This document shows positions 25,480-33,679 of a stretch of 34,771 bases of DNA, in pieces. The stretch's first letter is position 1. Each line of letters begins with the position of its first letter. The notes beneath the pieces were generated by a model. That model made no database searches and was not told the origin of the DNA. It worked only from the letters and a program-made list of their open reading frames with translations. This DNA comes from an uncultured Collinsella sp. (GTDB lineage Bacteria > Actinomycetota > Coriobacteriia > Coriobacteriales > Coriobacteriaceae): positions 1 through 34,771 of the forward strand of contig CABUSV010000022.1 in NCBI GenBank assembly GCA_902494345.1. The letters are read 5' to 3'. A program made the translations under genes and the position numbers.

Positions 25480-26985
25480 CTATTGAGGAAGCTCGATTTC
25501 GGCTTCCGACGGGATGCGGAAGTAGGTCTCGGTCCAGTCGGTGAGTTTGTGCTCGAGCTCGCGGGTGATGGCGCCGTCGAGCATGCGCCAGGTCCAGTTG
25601 CCGCCCAGTGTGGCAGGGGTGTTGATGCGCGCCTCGTTGCCCAAGTTGAGCAGGTCCTGCATGGTGTAGATGCACGTGTCGCTCACGCTGGCTGCGATGG
25701 TTCGGTTGAGTGCGTCGGTGATAGGCTCGCCGGCCTGCTGATGGGTGTACAGGGCTGCCTGCTCGCGCTGGCGCGGGGTGGCCGTTCCCTCAAACCAGCC
25801 GCGCGCCGTCTCGTTGTCGTGGGTGCCCACGTAGGCGACGGTGTTGGCGATGTAGTTATGCGGCAGGTAGTACGAGTTGGTGCCCTCAAAGGCAAACTGC
25901 AGGATCTTCATGCCGGGAAAGCCCGAGTTGTCGCGCATGTCGATGACGCCGGGGGTGAGGAAGCCCAGGTCCTCGGCGATGATGGGCAGCGTGCCGAGCT
26001 TTTCCTCGAGTGTCTTGAAGAACTTGAGGCCGGGACCCTGCGTCCACGAACCGTAGGACGAATCGGGCGAGGAGAACGGCACCTCCCAATAGGCCTCGAA
26101 GCCGCGGAAGTGATCCAGGCGGATGACGTCGTACATGTCGAGGGCGGCGCGAATGCGGCCCTCCCACCAGGAGAAGCCGTCGGACTCCATGGCGTCCCAG
26201 TCGTAGATGGGGTTGCCCCAGTACTGGCCGGTGGCCGAGAACTGGTCGGGCGGCGTGCCGGCGACGCTCACGGGATTGCCGGCGGCGTCGATCTTAAAGA
26301 GCTCAGGTGTCGCCCACATCTCGACGGAGTCACGCGAGACATAGATGGGCAGGTCGCCGATGATGAGAATGTCGCGCTCGTTGGCATAGGTCTTGAGGCG
26401 GCTCCACTGGCGATCGAAGAAGTACTGCGTCATCTGGTGGTAGAGCATACGCGCCGGATGGTCGGCGCAGACCTTGGCGGAAGCCTCGCCGCGGGTGCGG
26501 AGCTCCGCGGGCCACTCCCAAAACGCCTTGAGACCGCACTCCTCTTTGACGGTCATGAACTCACAGTAGGGGATGAGCCAGTCCTCGTTGGCTTGGATAA
26601 AGTCATCGAAATCGGCTGGCTTGTCGGCGGCAAAGCGCTCAGCGGCGCGGTCGAGAATCTGACGGCGGCCGCCAAAGATAGCACCGTAGTCGACATTGCT
26701 GGGGTCGGATCCCAGATACACGCCATCGATATCGCGCTGCTCCAGATACCCTGCCTCGATAAGCTCGGCAAAGTCGATAAAGTTGGGGTTGCCAGCGCGG
26801 GCCGAGAACGACTGATAGGGCGAATCGCCATAGCTGGTCGTCGTAAGGGGCAGAATCTGCCAGTAATGTTGTTTGCACGAGGCGAGAAAATCGACGAAGT
26901 CGTAGGCATTCCAGCCAAAGCCGCCGATCCCGTATGGTCCGGGCAGAGATGAGACGGGCATGAGGACGCCGCTTGCACGCTCCAT
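25480..26985 (-). CDS. malQ: 4-alpha-glucanotransferase (amylomaltase, GH77)
   Basis: The enzyme transfers segments between maltodextrins, releasing glucose and making longer chains for phosphorylase. The GH77 motifs are SSLPGPYGIGGFG, NPNFIDF, IGDLPIYVSRDS, the nucleophile region DVIRLDHFRGFEAYW, the acid/base region IIAEDLGFLTP and GTHDNETARGW. The length of ~501 residues is typical of the bacterial short form. The ATG at 26985 is preceded by GGTGA at eight bases; a GTG four codons upstream is an alternative start. It heads the malQ-glgP operon, with a TreR-type operator between the likely -35 and -10 boxes, so it probably responds to the same regulator as the ABC importer. Confidence 0.95.
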   Translation of the reverse strand: MERASGVLMPVSSLPGPYGIGGFGWNAYDFVDFLASCKQHYWQILPLTTTSYGDSPYQSFSARAGNPNFIDFAELIEAGYLEQRDIDGVYLGSDPSNVDYGAIFGGRRQILDRAAERFAADKPADFDDFIQANEDWLIPYCEFMTVKEECGLKAFWEWPAELRTRGEASAKVCADHPARMLYHQMTQYFFDRQWSRLKTYANERDILIIGDLPIYVSRDSVEMWATPELFKIDAAGNPVSVAGTPPDQFSATGQYWGNPIYDWDAMESDGFSWWEGRIRAALDMYDVIRLDHFRGFEAYWEVPFSSPDSSYGSWTQGPGLKFFKTLEEKLGTLPIIAEDLGFLTPGVIDMRDNSGFPGMKILQFAFEGTNSYYLPHNYIANTVAYVGTHDNETARGWFEGTATPRQREQAALYTHQQAGEPITDALNRTIAASVSDTCIYTMQDLLNLGNEARINTPATLGGNWTWRMLDGAITRELEHKLTDWTETYFRIPSEAEIELPQ

Positions 26986-27070
26986 GAATGCGCTCACCAA
27001 CCTTCTTGTTGTGGGGTCGGCCTGCCGATGGATGTGCAGTCCGCCTCCGATGTTCTGATCTGATACGCCT

Positions 27071-27095
27071 ATTGTAAAACATGTTGTTTAAACAT
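27071..27095 (-). promoter_or_regulatory. malQ promoter with GntR/TreR-type operator
   Basis: On the minus strand TACAAT (27071-27076) is a good -10 box. GTTTAAAC (27086-27093) within the palindrome-like ACATGTTTAAACAACATGT fits GTnTAnAC and lies upstream in the promoter spacer. It matches the sites near 17049, 17171, 18067 and 18143. Confidence 0.65.
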
Positions 27096-27149
27096 GTACA
27101 GGCAAGATAAAAAAGTTGGTCGATTTTCGGCGAATGGTTACATGCCATG

Positions 27150-27184
27150 AAAAAAGCCCCGACCTCACAACGTGAGATCGGGGC
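27150..27184 (-). terminator. galE terminator
   Basis: On the minus strand GCCCCGATCTCAC and GTGAGGTCGGGGC form a stem with a short loop, followed by six T. Confidence 0.9.
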
Positions 27185-27206
27185 AAGAGCGGTATGTAGG
27201 TTTTTG

Positions 27207-28268
27207 CTACTCGGCGTCGGCGAAGCCGTTGGGGTTGTGGCTCTGCCAGTTCCAGCTATCGCGGCACATGTCCGCGATGTCGTATTGGGCCTTCCAGCCC
27301 ATCATGCGCTCGGCCTTGGAGGCATCGCACCAGTTGGCAGCGATGTCGCCGGCGCGGCGCTCGCGGATCACGTAGGGCAGCTCCTTGCCACAAGCCTTGG
27401 AGAAGGCGGCGACGACCTCGAGTACCGAGGTGCCGGTGCCGGTGCCCAAGTTAAAGATCTCGACGCCGGTCTTGCCGTTCATCCAGTTAAGGGCGGCAAC
27501 GTGACCAGAGGCCAGATCGCACACGTGGATGTAGTCGCGCACGCCGGTGCCGTCGGGGGTGGGGTAGTCGTTACCAAAGACCTGAACGGCCTCGAGCTTG
27601 CCCACGGCGACCTGGGCGACATAGGGCACCAGGTTGTTGGGGATGCCCTTGGGGTCCTCGCCGATCAGGCCCGACGGATGAGCGCCGATGGGGTTGAAGT
27701 AACGGAGCAGCACGACGTCCCACTCGGGGTCGGCGGTGTGGACGTCCATAAGGATCTGCTCGATCATCCACTTGGTCCAACCATAGGGGTTGGTCGCGGG
27801 CTTCTTAGGATCCTCCTCGGTGACGGGCGGGTTGTCCGGGTCGCCGTAGACGGTCGAGGAGCTCGAGAAGATGATGGACTTGCAGCCATGGTTGCGCATG
27901 ACGTCGACGAGCACCAGGGTGTTCTCGATGTTGTTGTGGTAGTACTCGACGGGCTTGCTCACCGACTCGCCGACGGCCTTAAAGCCGGCGAAGTGGATGA
28001 CGCGGTCGATCTGATGGGTATCGAAGATCTTGTTCATCGCATCGCGGTCGAGCACGTTGGCCTCGTAGAAGGTGAGGTTCTTGGCGGCCTCGTCGCCCAC
28101 GATGGTCTTGACGCGGTCGACGGCGACGGCGCTGGAGTTGGAGAGATTATCGACGATGACGACCTGGTAGCCACCCTCGAGCAGCTGAACGACGGTGTGC
28201 GAGCCGATAAAGCCGGCGCCACCGGTAACGAGGACGCAGGTGTCTTTGGGGTCGAGTGCTTTGGACAT
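27207..28268 (-). CDS. galE: UDP-glucose 4-epimerase
   Basis: The enzyme interconverts UDP-glucose and UDP-galactose for galactose use and polysaccharide synthesis. The N-terminal NAD-binding motif is VTGGAGFIGSHT. The catalytic set is Ser in FSSSSTVYG and Tyr/Lys in NPYGWTKWMIEQ; the usual motif is YxxxK, here YGWTK. LLRYFNPIGAHPSG, IPNNLVPYVAQVA and DGTGVRDYIHVCDLA are conserved GalE features. The length of 353 residues is normal. It is a single-gene unit with its own -10 box (TATACT on the minus strand at 28306-28311), a GATAGGAG ribosome site and a strong terminator. Confidence 0.96.
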   Translation of the reverse strand: MSKALDPKDTCVLVTGGAGFIGSHTVVQLLEGGYQVVIVDNLSNSSAVAVDRVKTIVGDEAAKNLTFYEANVLDRDAMNKIFDTHQIDRVIHFAGFKAVGESVSKPVEYYHNNIENTLVLVDVMRNHGCKSIIFSSSSTVYGDPDNPPVTEEDPKKPATNPYGWTKWMIEQILMDVHTADPEWDVVLLRYFNPIGAHPSGLIGEDPKGIPNNLVPYVAQVAVGKLEAVQVFGNDYPTPDGTGVRDYIHVCDLASGHVAALNWMNGKTGVEIFNLGTGTGTSVLEVVAAFSKACGKELPYVIRERRAGDIAANWCDASKAERMMGWKAQYDIADMCRDSWNWQSHNPNGFADAE

Positions 28269-28305
28269 GTAGTCTCCTATCGAATCAGGAACACTTCTTC
28301 AGGGG

Positions 28306-28311
28306 AGTATA
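28306..28311 (-). promoter_or_regulatory. galE -10 box
   Basis: TATACT on the minus strand, 38 bases before the galE start. No convincing -35 box is seen at the right distance. Confidence 0.45.
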
Positions 28312-28462
28312 GCGCAGGCAGGGACACCCAAATCGTGCGCTGTAGGAAAAGCAGAGGATTGTGCTAACGTACTCATAGAAGAGCTTGCGTACGCATAACC
28401 TGATCTTTGGCATTTGCTTACGAGCCGCTGACCTTGTAGTTTCCTGCCGTTCGTGGAAATCG

Positions 28463-28490
28463 TTGGGACGCGCCATATGTACGCTAATAT
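28463..28490 (+). promoter_or_regulatory. Promoter candidate of the cell-wall hydrolase gene
   Basis: TTGGGA at 28463-28468 and TAATAT at 28485-28490, 16 bases apart, lie 45 bases before the start. ATATGT/ACATAT motifs recur at 28475, 28487, 28505 and 28531 and overlap the promoter, so an operator is possible. Confidence 0.5.
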
Positions 28491-28534
28491 GTATGAGTTG
28501 AGCGACATATAAATAAACATGTAACGGAGTACAT

Positions 28535-29740
28535 ATGTCACCAAACAGCGATTCCATCCTTTCCCAGGAGCTCTCGCGCCGCACTGCCCTCAAGGCTCTG
28601 TTCGGCGCCGCTTCTGCGGCGGTTCTTTTTGGCCTGCCCGCTCGCGCCCATGCGGCGGAGGCTTCCAAAGAAACCACCGATAAACTGAATGCCGCCCAGG
28701 CCCAACTCGACGAGGTTCAGGCCCAGCTCGACAGCATCGCAAATGAGTATGCGGCGCTGGCCAACAAGAATGCCCAGACCCTCAACGACATCGAGAATGT
28801 CCAGGGCAAGATTGACGACACGCAGGCCCAGATCGATGAAAAGAAGGCCGAGCTCAAGAAGAAGCGCAACGACCTTTCCGATCGCGTGGCCGCCAGCTAC
28901 AAGTCCGGCGGCACGAACATCCTGTCGCTGCTGCTGGCCTCTGGCTCGTTTGAGGAACTCGTCGCCAACGCGCATTACGTTGAGAAGATCAACAAGAGCG
29001 ACCGCGATGCCATCGAGGATATCCAGACGATTCAGGCTGAGCTCGACGCACAGAAGACCGAGCTCGAAGCACAAAAGGCCGACCTGGAAAAACTCAAGGA
29101 CCAGCAGACGGCTCAGATGCAGGATATGCAGGCCAAGCAGCAAGAAGTCCAGACCGTGCTGAACGGTCTTTCCGACGACGTCAAGGAGCTCATGGCTCAG
29201 CGCGATTCCGAGATCCTCGCTGCCGCCCAGGCTGAGGAGGCTGCCAGGAAGGCCGCCGCTGCCGCTGCCGCCGCGAACAAGAACAATTCCTACTCGGGTG
29301 GTTCAAGCTCGGGTGGCGGATCGTATGCGCCCGGAACCCCGCAACAGAATGCCGGCTCGGGCAAACAGCAGGCCGTCGTCAACGCGTGCTACTCCACGCC
29401 TTCGCCGGGTCAGAACTGGTGCGCGGCGTGGGTTACCAATGTCTTCCGTAACGCCGGCGTGGGCTACTTTGGCGGCAACGCGTGTGACATGTTCAACGCC
29501 TGGTGCTATAGCTCCGATCGCTCGGCGCTGCAGGTGGGCATGATCGTGGCCGACTCATCGCATAGCGGTACCGGCATGCCGGGTCTGATCTATGGCCACG
29601 TGGGCATCTATGTTGGCGGCGGCATCGTTATGAGCAACGAGGGTGCCATTACGTCTAAGTCGCTCGATTCGTTTATTAGCTTCTATGGCACTGGCTCTGG
29701 CGTGCGTTGGGGCTGGCTCGGCGGTATTGCGCTGTCGTAA
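28535..29740 (+). CDS. Secreted coiled-coil cell-wall hydrolase (PcsB/CwlO-like; CHAP or NlpC/P60-type catalytic domain)
   Basis: The 401-residue protein starts with LSRRTALKALFGAASAAVLFG...ARAHAAE, a likely Tat signal peptide cut after AHA. Residues ~45-245 are a long coiled coil rich in Gln, Glu, Lys and Ala (QLDEVQAQLDS, KIDDTQAQIDEKKAELKKK). An Ala-rich stretch and a Gly/Ser linker follow (~265-290). The C-terminal ~110 residues look like a cysteine peptidase domain: NWCAAWVTNVFRNAG with the probable nucleophile Cys, and YGHVGIYVGGG with the probable His. This layout is that of PcsB, CwlO and RipA-type peptidoglycan hydrolases that open the wall at division. The CHAP versus NlpC/P60 assignment is uncertain. 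It is monocistronic and is followed eight bases later by a foldback repeat. Confidence 0.83.
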   Translation: MSPNSDSILSQELSRRTALKALFGAASAAVLFGLPARAHAAEASKETTDKLNAAQAQLDEVQAQLDSIANEYAALANKNAQTLNDIENVQGKIDDTQAQIDEKKAELKKKRNDLSDRVAASYKSGGTNILSLLLASGSFEELVANAHYVEKINKSDRDAIEDIQTIQAELDAQKTELEAQKADLEKLKDQQTAQMQDMQAKQQEVQTVLNGLSDDVKELMAQRDSEILAAAQAEEAARKAAAAAAAANKNNSYSGGSSSGGGSYAPGTPQQNAGSGKQQAVVNACYSTPSPGQNWCAAWVTNVFRNAGVGYFGGNACDMFNAWCYSSDRSALQVGMIVADSSHSGTGMPGLIYGHVGIYVGGGIVMSNEGAITSKSLDSFISFYGTGSGVRWGWLGGIALS

Positions 29741-29748
29741 AGCCGACG

Positions 29749-29884
29749 GGGCCGCGTGCCCGCCCGCAATATATTTGATTGCCTGCTCGGGCAGTCCTGC
29801 GCAAGACGAAGGCCACATTAAGTGGCCTTCTTTGCGTGCGGAACTCGCGATCAATCAAATATAATGCGGGCGGGCACGCGGCCC
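29749..29884 (+). repeat. Foldback element copy B (conserved core with locus-specific arms)
   Basis: The left arm 29749-29781 and right arm 29852-29884 are reverse complements at 32 of 33 positions and share no sequence with the arms of copy A. The 70-base core (29782-29851) carries the same AAGGCCAC-ATTAA-GTGGCCTT hairpin, and its last 60 bases are identical to copy A at 7101-7160. It lies eight bases after the stop of the hydrolase gene, in the same orientation relative to that gene as copy A to tsaD. Confidence 0.8.
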
Positions 29885-29936
29885 TCTCGGGTTTGGGGCG
29901 CGACACACCGGACTGGGTTATCTGAATGAATATGGT

Positions 29937-29963
29937 GAAGGCCCCTTTCGGGGCCTTCTTTTT
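29937..29963 (+). terminator. Intrinsic terminator between the hydrolase gene and murB
   Basis: GAAGGCCCC (29937-29945) pairs perfectly with GGGGCCTTC (29950-29958) around TTTC, then TTTTTATA. Best suited to the plus strand; it may also serve murB, whose stop overlaps it. Confidence 0.8.
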
Positions 29964-30924
29964 ATAAAAATTCGCCTACTCGGTGGACTTCGGGTTCTAG
30001 GTCTACGTCGAATTGGCCTTTGACGGTTGTTTGGATGTGGCGGATGAGTTCGTCAACGTCGGCGGCGGTGGCGTGGTTGGCGTTGACGATAAAACCGCAG
30101 TGCTTTTCGCTTACCTGCGCGCCGCCAACGGCGTGTCCTCGCAGGCCGGCATCCATGATGAGTTTGCCGGCAAAGTAACCCTCGGGGCGCTTGAAAGTGG
30201 AGCCGGCGCTCGGCATGTCGAGCGGCTGCTTGTCCTCGCGGCGCTGGCGGTAGTCGTCCATGTCGGCCTTGATCATCGCGGCGTTGCCCGGGGCGAGATT
30301 GAAGGTGGCCGAAAGCACGATAAAGCCGTCATCGGCGATGCGGCTCTTTCGATAACCCAGGTTGAGCTCGTCGACATCGAACTCGATGATATTGCCGCTG
30401 CCGCGGGTGCCGTCGTCGAGCTGGCGAGCGGGTTTGTAGACGCGCACGGACTCCAGCACATCGGCCATGCAGGCACCGTAGGCACCGGCGTTCATGTAGC
30501 AGGCGCCGCCGACCGATCCGGGGATGCCCGAGATGGGCTCCATGCCGGTGAGACCGGCCTCGGCTGCCGCGGCTGCGACATCGGAAAGCAGCGCGCCGGC
30601 TGCCGCCGTGACGTGCGTGCCGTCGATCGTAATGTCGGAGAGGCCTTCGCCCAGCGCCACGACGACGCCGCGGATGCCCTTGTCGCCGACGAGTAGGTCG
30701 GAGCCGTTGCCCACGATGGTGAGGGGCAGATCGCAGCGATAGCAGGTATCGAGCGTGGCGACGAGGCCCTGCTCGGTATCGGGCGTGACAAAGACGTCGG
30801 CCGGGCCGCCGATCTTAAACGTGGTGTGCTCGCGCATGGGCTCGCTCATCAGTACGTTGTCCTCGCCGGCAACGCCAGCAAGCGCGCACAGCAGGTCCTC
30901 GTTAAAAAAGTCGTTCTCGTGCAT
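29962..30924 (-). CDS. murB: UDP-N-acetylmuramate dehydrogenase (MurB)
   Basis: This FAD enzyme reduces UDP-N-acetylglucosamine enolpyruvate in peptidoglycan precursor synthesis. Motifs are TTFKIGGPADVFV, VGNGSDLLVGDKGIRGVVV, GIPGSVGGACYMNAGAYG, the active-site serine in PSAGSTFKRPEG, and the C-terminal glutamate in LEPEVHRVG. It has the GSTFKRP form and short length (~320 residues) of type II MurB. The ATG at 30924 with an AAGGCGG site upstream is preferred over an in-frame TTG at 30969. It is divergent from the LacI-family gene, and its 3' end meets the terminator of the convergent hydrolase unit. Confidence 0.94.
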   Translation of the reverse strand: MHENDFFNEDLLCALAGVAGEDNVLMSEPMREHTTFKIGGPADVFVTPDTEQGLVATLDTCYRCDLPLTIVGNGSDLLVGDKGIRGVVVALGEGLSDITIDGTHVTAAAGALLSDVAAAAAEAGLTGMEPISGIPGSVGGACYMNAGAYGACMADVLESVRVYKPARQLDDGTRGSGNIIEFDVDELNLGYRKSRIADDGFIVLSATFNLAPGNAAMIKADMDDYRQRREDKQPLDMPSAGSTFKRPEGYFAGKLIMDAGLRGHAVGGAQVSEKHCGFIVNANHATAADVDELIRHIQTTVKGQFDVDLEPEVHRVGEFL

Positions 30925-31066
30925 ACGAATATCCGCCTTTTGGTGGTCGTTGTCATCAATCGATTGCAATATACCCCACCCGGACGGATTTGGTGCGCTG
31001 GCGGCGATAAAACAGCCGTCTACCGGATTGGTAAAGTGTTTATCACCGAGGTAGAGGGGTAGTCGC

Positions 31067-31072
31067 TATACT
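31067..31072 (+). promoter_or_regulatory. -10 box of the LacI-family gene
   Basis: TATACT 36 bases before the start codon. No clear -35 box is found 17 bases upstream, where an activator or a weak box (region 31044-31049) would be needed. Confidence 0.4.
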
Positions 31073-31107
31073 TTCAAGAGATTGCGCGTAAACCCGGAAG
31101 GAGCGAG

Positions 31108-32136
31108 ATGGCCAACAAAGTCACCCTCAAGCAGATCGCCCAGGAGGTGGGGCTTTCCCCCTCGTCGGTCTCGCTTGTGCTCAATAATCGGCCCTGTCGC
31201 ATCTCGGAAGAAAACCGCAAGCTCATCAAAGAGGTCGCGGCGCGCAACCACTATGTTCCCAACCAGATCGCGCGCAGCCTGGTCATGCGCGAGTCGCGCA
31301 CCCTGGGCCTTATCGTCCCTAACATCGAGAGCCGCTTTTTTGCCTCGCTCGCCGGTAGCCTGGAAAAGCGCTGCCGCGAGGACGGCTATGCGCTCTTCAT
31401 TACCAGCTCGGGCGGAAGCGCCGATGACGATCTGGAGCTGCTGCGCCAGCTGGTGACGCGCGGCGTTGATGGCGTCTTCCTGGTCGTAGGCGACGAGTTC
31501 TCCGACGACCGCGCCCTGCGCGAAGAAGTCAGCCATCTGCCTATCCCTGCCGTGATGGTCGACCGTGCCATTGAGGGGCTCGAGTGCGACAAGGTGATGT
31601 TCGACCACGAGATGGGTGGCTACATGGCCACTCGCTATCTGATCGAGCAGGGCCACCGTCGCATTGCCTGCTTGGTTAACGCGCGCCGTTCCAATACGGG
31701 GCGTAAGCGACTTGCCGGCTATGAGCGCGCGCTGCGCGAGGTTGGCCTGCCTATCGACGCACGTTTGGAGTTTGAGAGCGAGTACTACATTCCGAGTGCC
31801 TATGAGGCCTCGGAGGCGGTGCTCGCAACTGATGCCACCGCTGTGTTCGCAAGTTCGGATAACATCGCCCTCGGTCTGCTCAAGCGCTTGCACGAGATGG
31901 GGAAGAGCATCCCGGGCGATATCTCGGTGGTGAGCTATGACAACTCGGCGGCCGACGTTCTCTTTGAGCCGGCGCTGACCGCGATTGAGCAGGATCCTGG
32001 TGTCCTTGCGGAGCATGCTTTTGGCTGCATGTCCAAGCGTCTTGCCGGTAGGGGCGGCAGGCGTGCCGAAGAGGTCGTCCTGGAGCCGGCGCTTATCGTT
32101 AAGGGCAGCGTGCTCGAGCTTACCGAATGTAGCTAA
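31108..32136 (+). CDS. LacI-family transcriptional regulator
   Basis: The N-terminal helix-turn-helix (VTLKQIAQEVGLSPSSVSLVLNN) and hinge region (YVPNQIARSLVMRESRTLGLIVPNI) are followed by a periplasmic-binding-like sugar-sensing domain (residues ~60-335: MVDRAIEG, VSYDNSAADVLFEPALTAIEQDP). The length of 342 residues is normal. GGAAGGAG is placed well before the ATG. The neighbours (murB, foldback repeat, small hypothetical gene) give no obvious target. It may act on distant carbohydrate genes, including those in this window, but no shared operator was found. Confidence 0.92.
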   Translation: MANKVTLKQIAQEVGLSPSSVSLVLNNRPCRISEENRKLIKEVAARNHYVPNQIARSLVMRESRTLGLIVPNIESRFFASLAGSLEKRCREDGYALFITSSGGSADDDLELLRQLVTRGVDGVFLVVGDEFSDDRALREEVSHLPIPAVMVDRAIEGLECDKVMFDHEMGGYMATRYLIEQGHRRIACLVNARRSNTGRKRLAGYERALREVGLPIDARLEFESEYYIPSAYEASEAVLATDATAVFASSDNIALGLLKRLHEMGKSIPGDISVVSYDNSAADVLFEPALTAIEQDPGVLAEHAFGCMSKRLAGRGGRRAEEVVLEPALIVKGSVLELTECS

Positions 32137-32190
32137 GCGTACTTGTTTGTTTGCATAGATTGCATGCGGAGTGTCCGCTATTTGCCGGCG

Positions 32191-32263
32191 GGGCCGGGGT
32201 GCCTGCCTTGTTTTGAAAAGTGGGCTCCGCGAACTTCTCAAAACAAGGCAGGCACCCCGGCCC
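32191..32263 (+). repeat. Perfect 26-bp inverted repeat (foldback element D)
   Basis: 32191-32216 and 32238-32263 are perfect reverse complements over 26 bases (GGGCCGGGGTGCCTGCC...), around a 21-base centre AAAGTGGGCTCCGCGAACTTC that can extend the stem with AAGT/ACTT. No T run follows, so it is not a standard terminator. It lies 55 bases after the LacI-family stop codon. Its centre is unlike the copy A/B core. Confidence 0.75.
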
Positions 32264-32384
32264 TCGTCCGTAAACTCTTCCGCTGGGCGAGCCATAGACG
32301 CCGCGTACCGATACGGTAAAGTGGCGGCTTGAAATTGGTGCTATATTCAGCTTGAGTTGTTTAATGCTAGTACGGGAGGGTGAT

Positions 32385-32876
32385 ATGGGGCTGTTCAAGA
32401 AGAAAAACCCGCAGGATGCCTTTGATCCCGATGTGTTTACCATCACGGATACGATTTTGGACCCACCGCGGTTTACGTTTTTGCCGGCTATCTACCAGGA
32501 TGCCACGCGCCGCAAGTGGGCCGTGCATCAGCGCGGCGGCGAGCCGAAGATTTTTGACTATGCGGATGTGCTGCAGTGCGAGATTGCCGAGACCGGAAAT
32601 CCCGAGGATGTGCCGGAGCTCAGCAAACGCGAACTGGCTCAGCAGATTTTGATTAATCCAGCTCAGGCTACCAAAAACAACGCTGCCAAGCGTAATATGT
32701 GCCTTGGTATGGGTGTCATCGTTGTCGTGCAAACCGGCAAGGATGAGATTTCGAAGCTTGAGATTCCGGTGACCGCGGGCGAAGTCAAGCGAGACTCCGG
32801 CCTATATCGGTCGTATCGGAACGTTGCGGAGCAGATCAAAGAAGCCTTCGACGCCATGAGGCGTCCGGAGCAATGA
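32385..32876 (+). CDS. Conserved hypothetical protein, possible PH-like domain
   Basis: A 163-residue soluble protein with no signal peptide or membrane span. It begins MGLFKKKNP, and the middle has a beta-rich pattern (KWAVHQRGGEPKIFDYADVLQCEIAETG ... GVIVVVQTGKDEISKLEIPV). This recalls small bacterial proteins with a pleckstrin-homology-like fold, in which 'IFDYxDVxxxE' follows a turn. That resemblance is from memory and weak. A helical C-terminus (YRSYRNVAEQIKEAFDAMRR) follows. The ATG at 32385 was chosen over upstream starts because GGGAGGGTG precedes it at good spacing. A GntR gene follows 35 bases later, perhaps in the same transcript. Function unknown. Confidence 0.7.
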   Translation: MGLFKKKNPQDAFDPDVFTITDTILDPPRFTFLPAIYQDATRRKWAVHQRGGEPKIFDYADVLQCEIAETGNPEDVPELSKRELAQQILINPAQATKNNAAKRNMCLGMGVIVVVQTGKDEISKLEIPVTAGEVKRDSGLYRSYRNVAEQIKEAFDAMRRPEQ

Positions 32877-32911
32877 TTCCTGCAGCATCAAGCAGTTGAG
32901 GAGTCTTGCCC

Positions 32912-33679
32912 ATGTCGAGTGAACCATATGCGATTCCGCCCAAAGACCGCGCCTTTGAGGGCATTCTTTGGTATATCAAACATTATGACCTGCAGAGTGG
33001 CGACCGGCTGCCCGCCGAGCGTGTGCTCTGTGAAGAGCTGGGCGTGTCGCGCACGGCGTTGCGTGCTGCGATCACGCGCCTTATTTCGTGCGGAACTTTG
33101 GAAAGCCGCCGCGGTTCGGGCACCTATGTGTGTCCTCCCAAACCGCTGAACATCTTTCAGGAAACATGGAACTATACGCAGGCGGTGGAGAGGGTTGGCT
33201 CAAAGTCGACCGCGCGCCTGGTTTGGTCCAAGGTCGTGTATGCCGATATCGATCTTGCCCAAAAAGCCCAGATCGACCTGGGCATGCCGCTCTTCTGCAT
33301 TCGGCGCGTGCGTGTGGTCAACGGTTCCCCGGCATCGATCGAGACGGCTTACGTCAATCTGTCTTTGTGCCCCTCGCTTCCCGATCACGATTTTGAGCAG
33401 GAAAGCCTCTACGACGTTTTGCTCAAGGAGGGGAATGTCCATGTGACGCACGGCAAGGAGCATATTTCCATCAGCTGTCTGAACGCCGACGAGGCCAAGT
33501 TGCTGAATGCTCAGGAGGGCACGCCGGTGTTTTACAAGGCTTCGCACGAGCGCGACGAGACCGATGGCTTTGTCGAGTATTGCAAGTCCGTGATTCTGCC
33601 GACCAAGTATCGTTTTGCCGATAACGGCGAGGCAGACGGCGTTGCGACGAAGGTGGGTGTCGAATGGCTGATGCAGTAG
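32912..33679 (+). CDS. GntR-family (UTRA) regulator, first of an overlapping pair
   Basis: Residues ~10-80 form the GntR winged helix (WYIKHYDLQSGDRLPAERVL, LGVSRTALRAAITRLISCGT, RRGSGTYV). About 100-245 form a UTRA ligand domain (CIRRVRVVNGSPASIETAYVNLSL ... FVEYCKSVILPTKYRF). The ATG at 32912 has GAGGAG eight bases upstream. Its 3' end overlaps the next GntR gene by 16 bases, which implies coupled translation and perhaps a heteromeric or two-input control. The likely targets are the downstream genes beginning with the SIS-domain gene at 34653; ligand unknown. Confidence 0.88.
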   Translation: MSSEPYAIPPKDRAFEGILWYIKHYDLQSGDRLPAERVLCEELGVSRTALRAAITRLISCGTLESRRGSGTYVCPPKPLNIFQETWNYTQAVERVGSKSTARLVWSKVVYADIDLAQKAQIDLGMPLFCIRRVRVVNGSPASIETAYVNLSLCPSLPDHDFEQESLYDVLLKEGNVHVTHGKEHISISCLNADEAKLLNAQEGTPVFYKASHERDETDGFVEYCKSVILPTKYRFADNGEADGVATKVGVEWLMQ

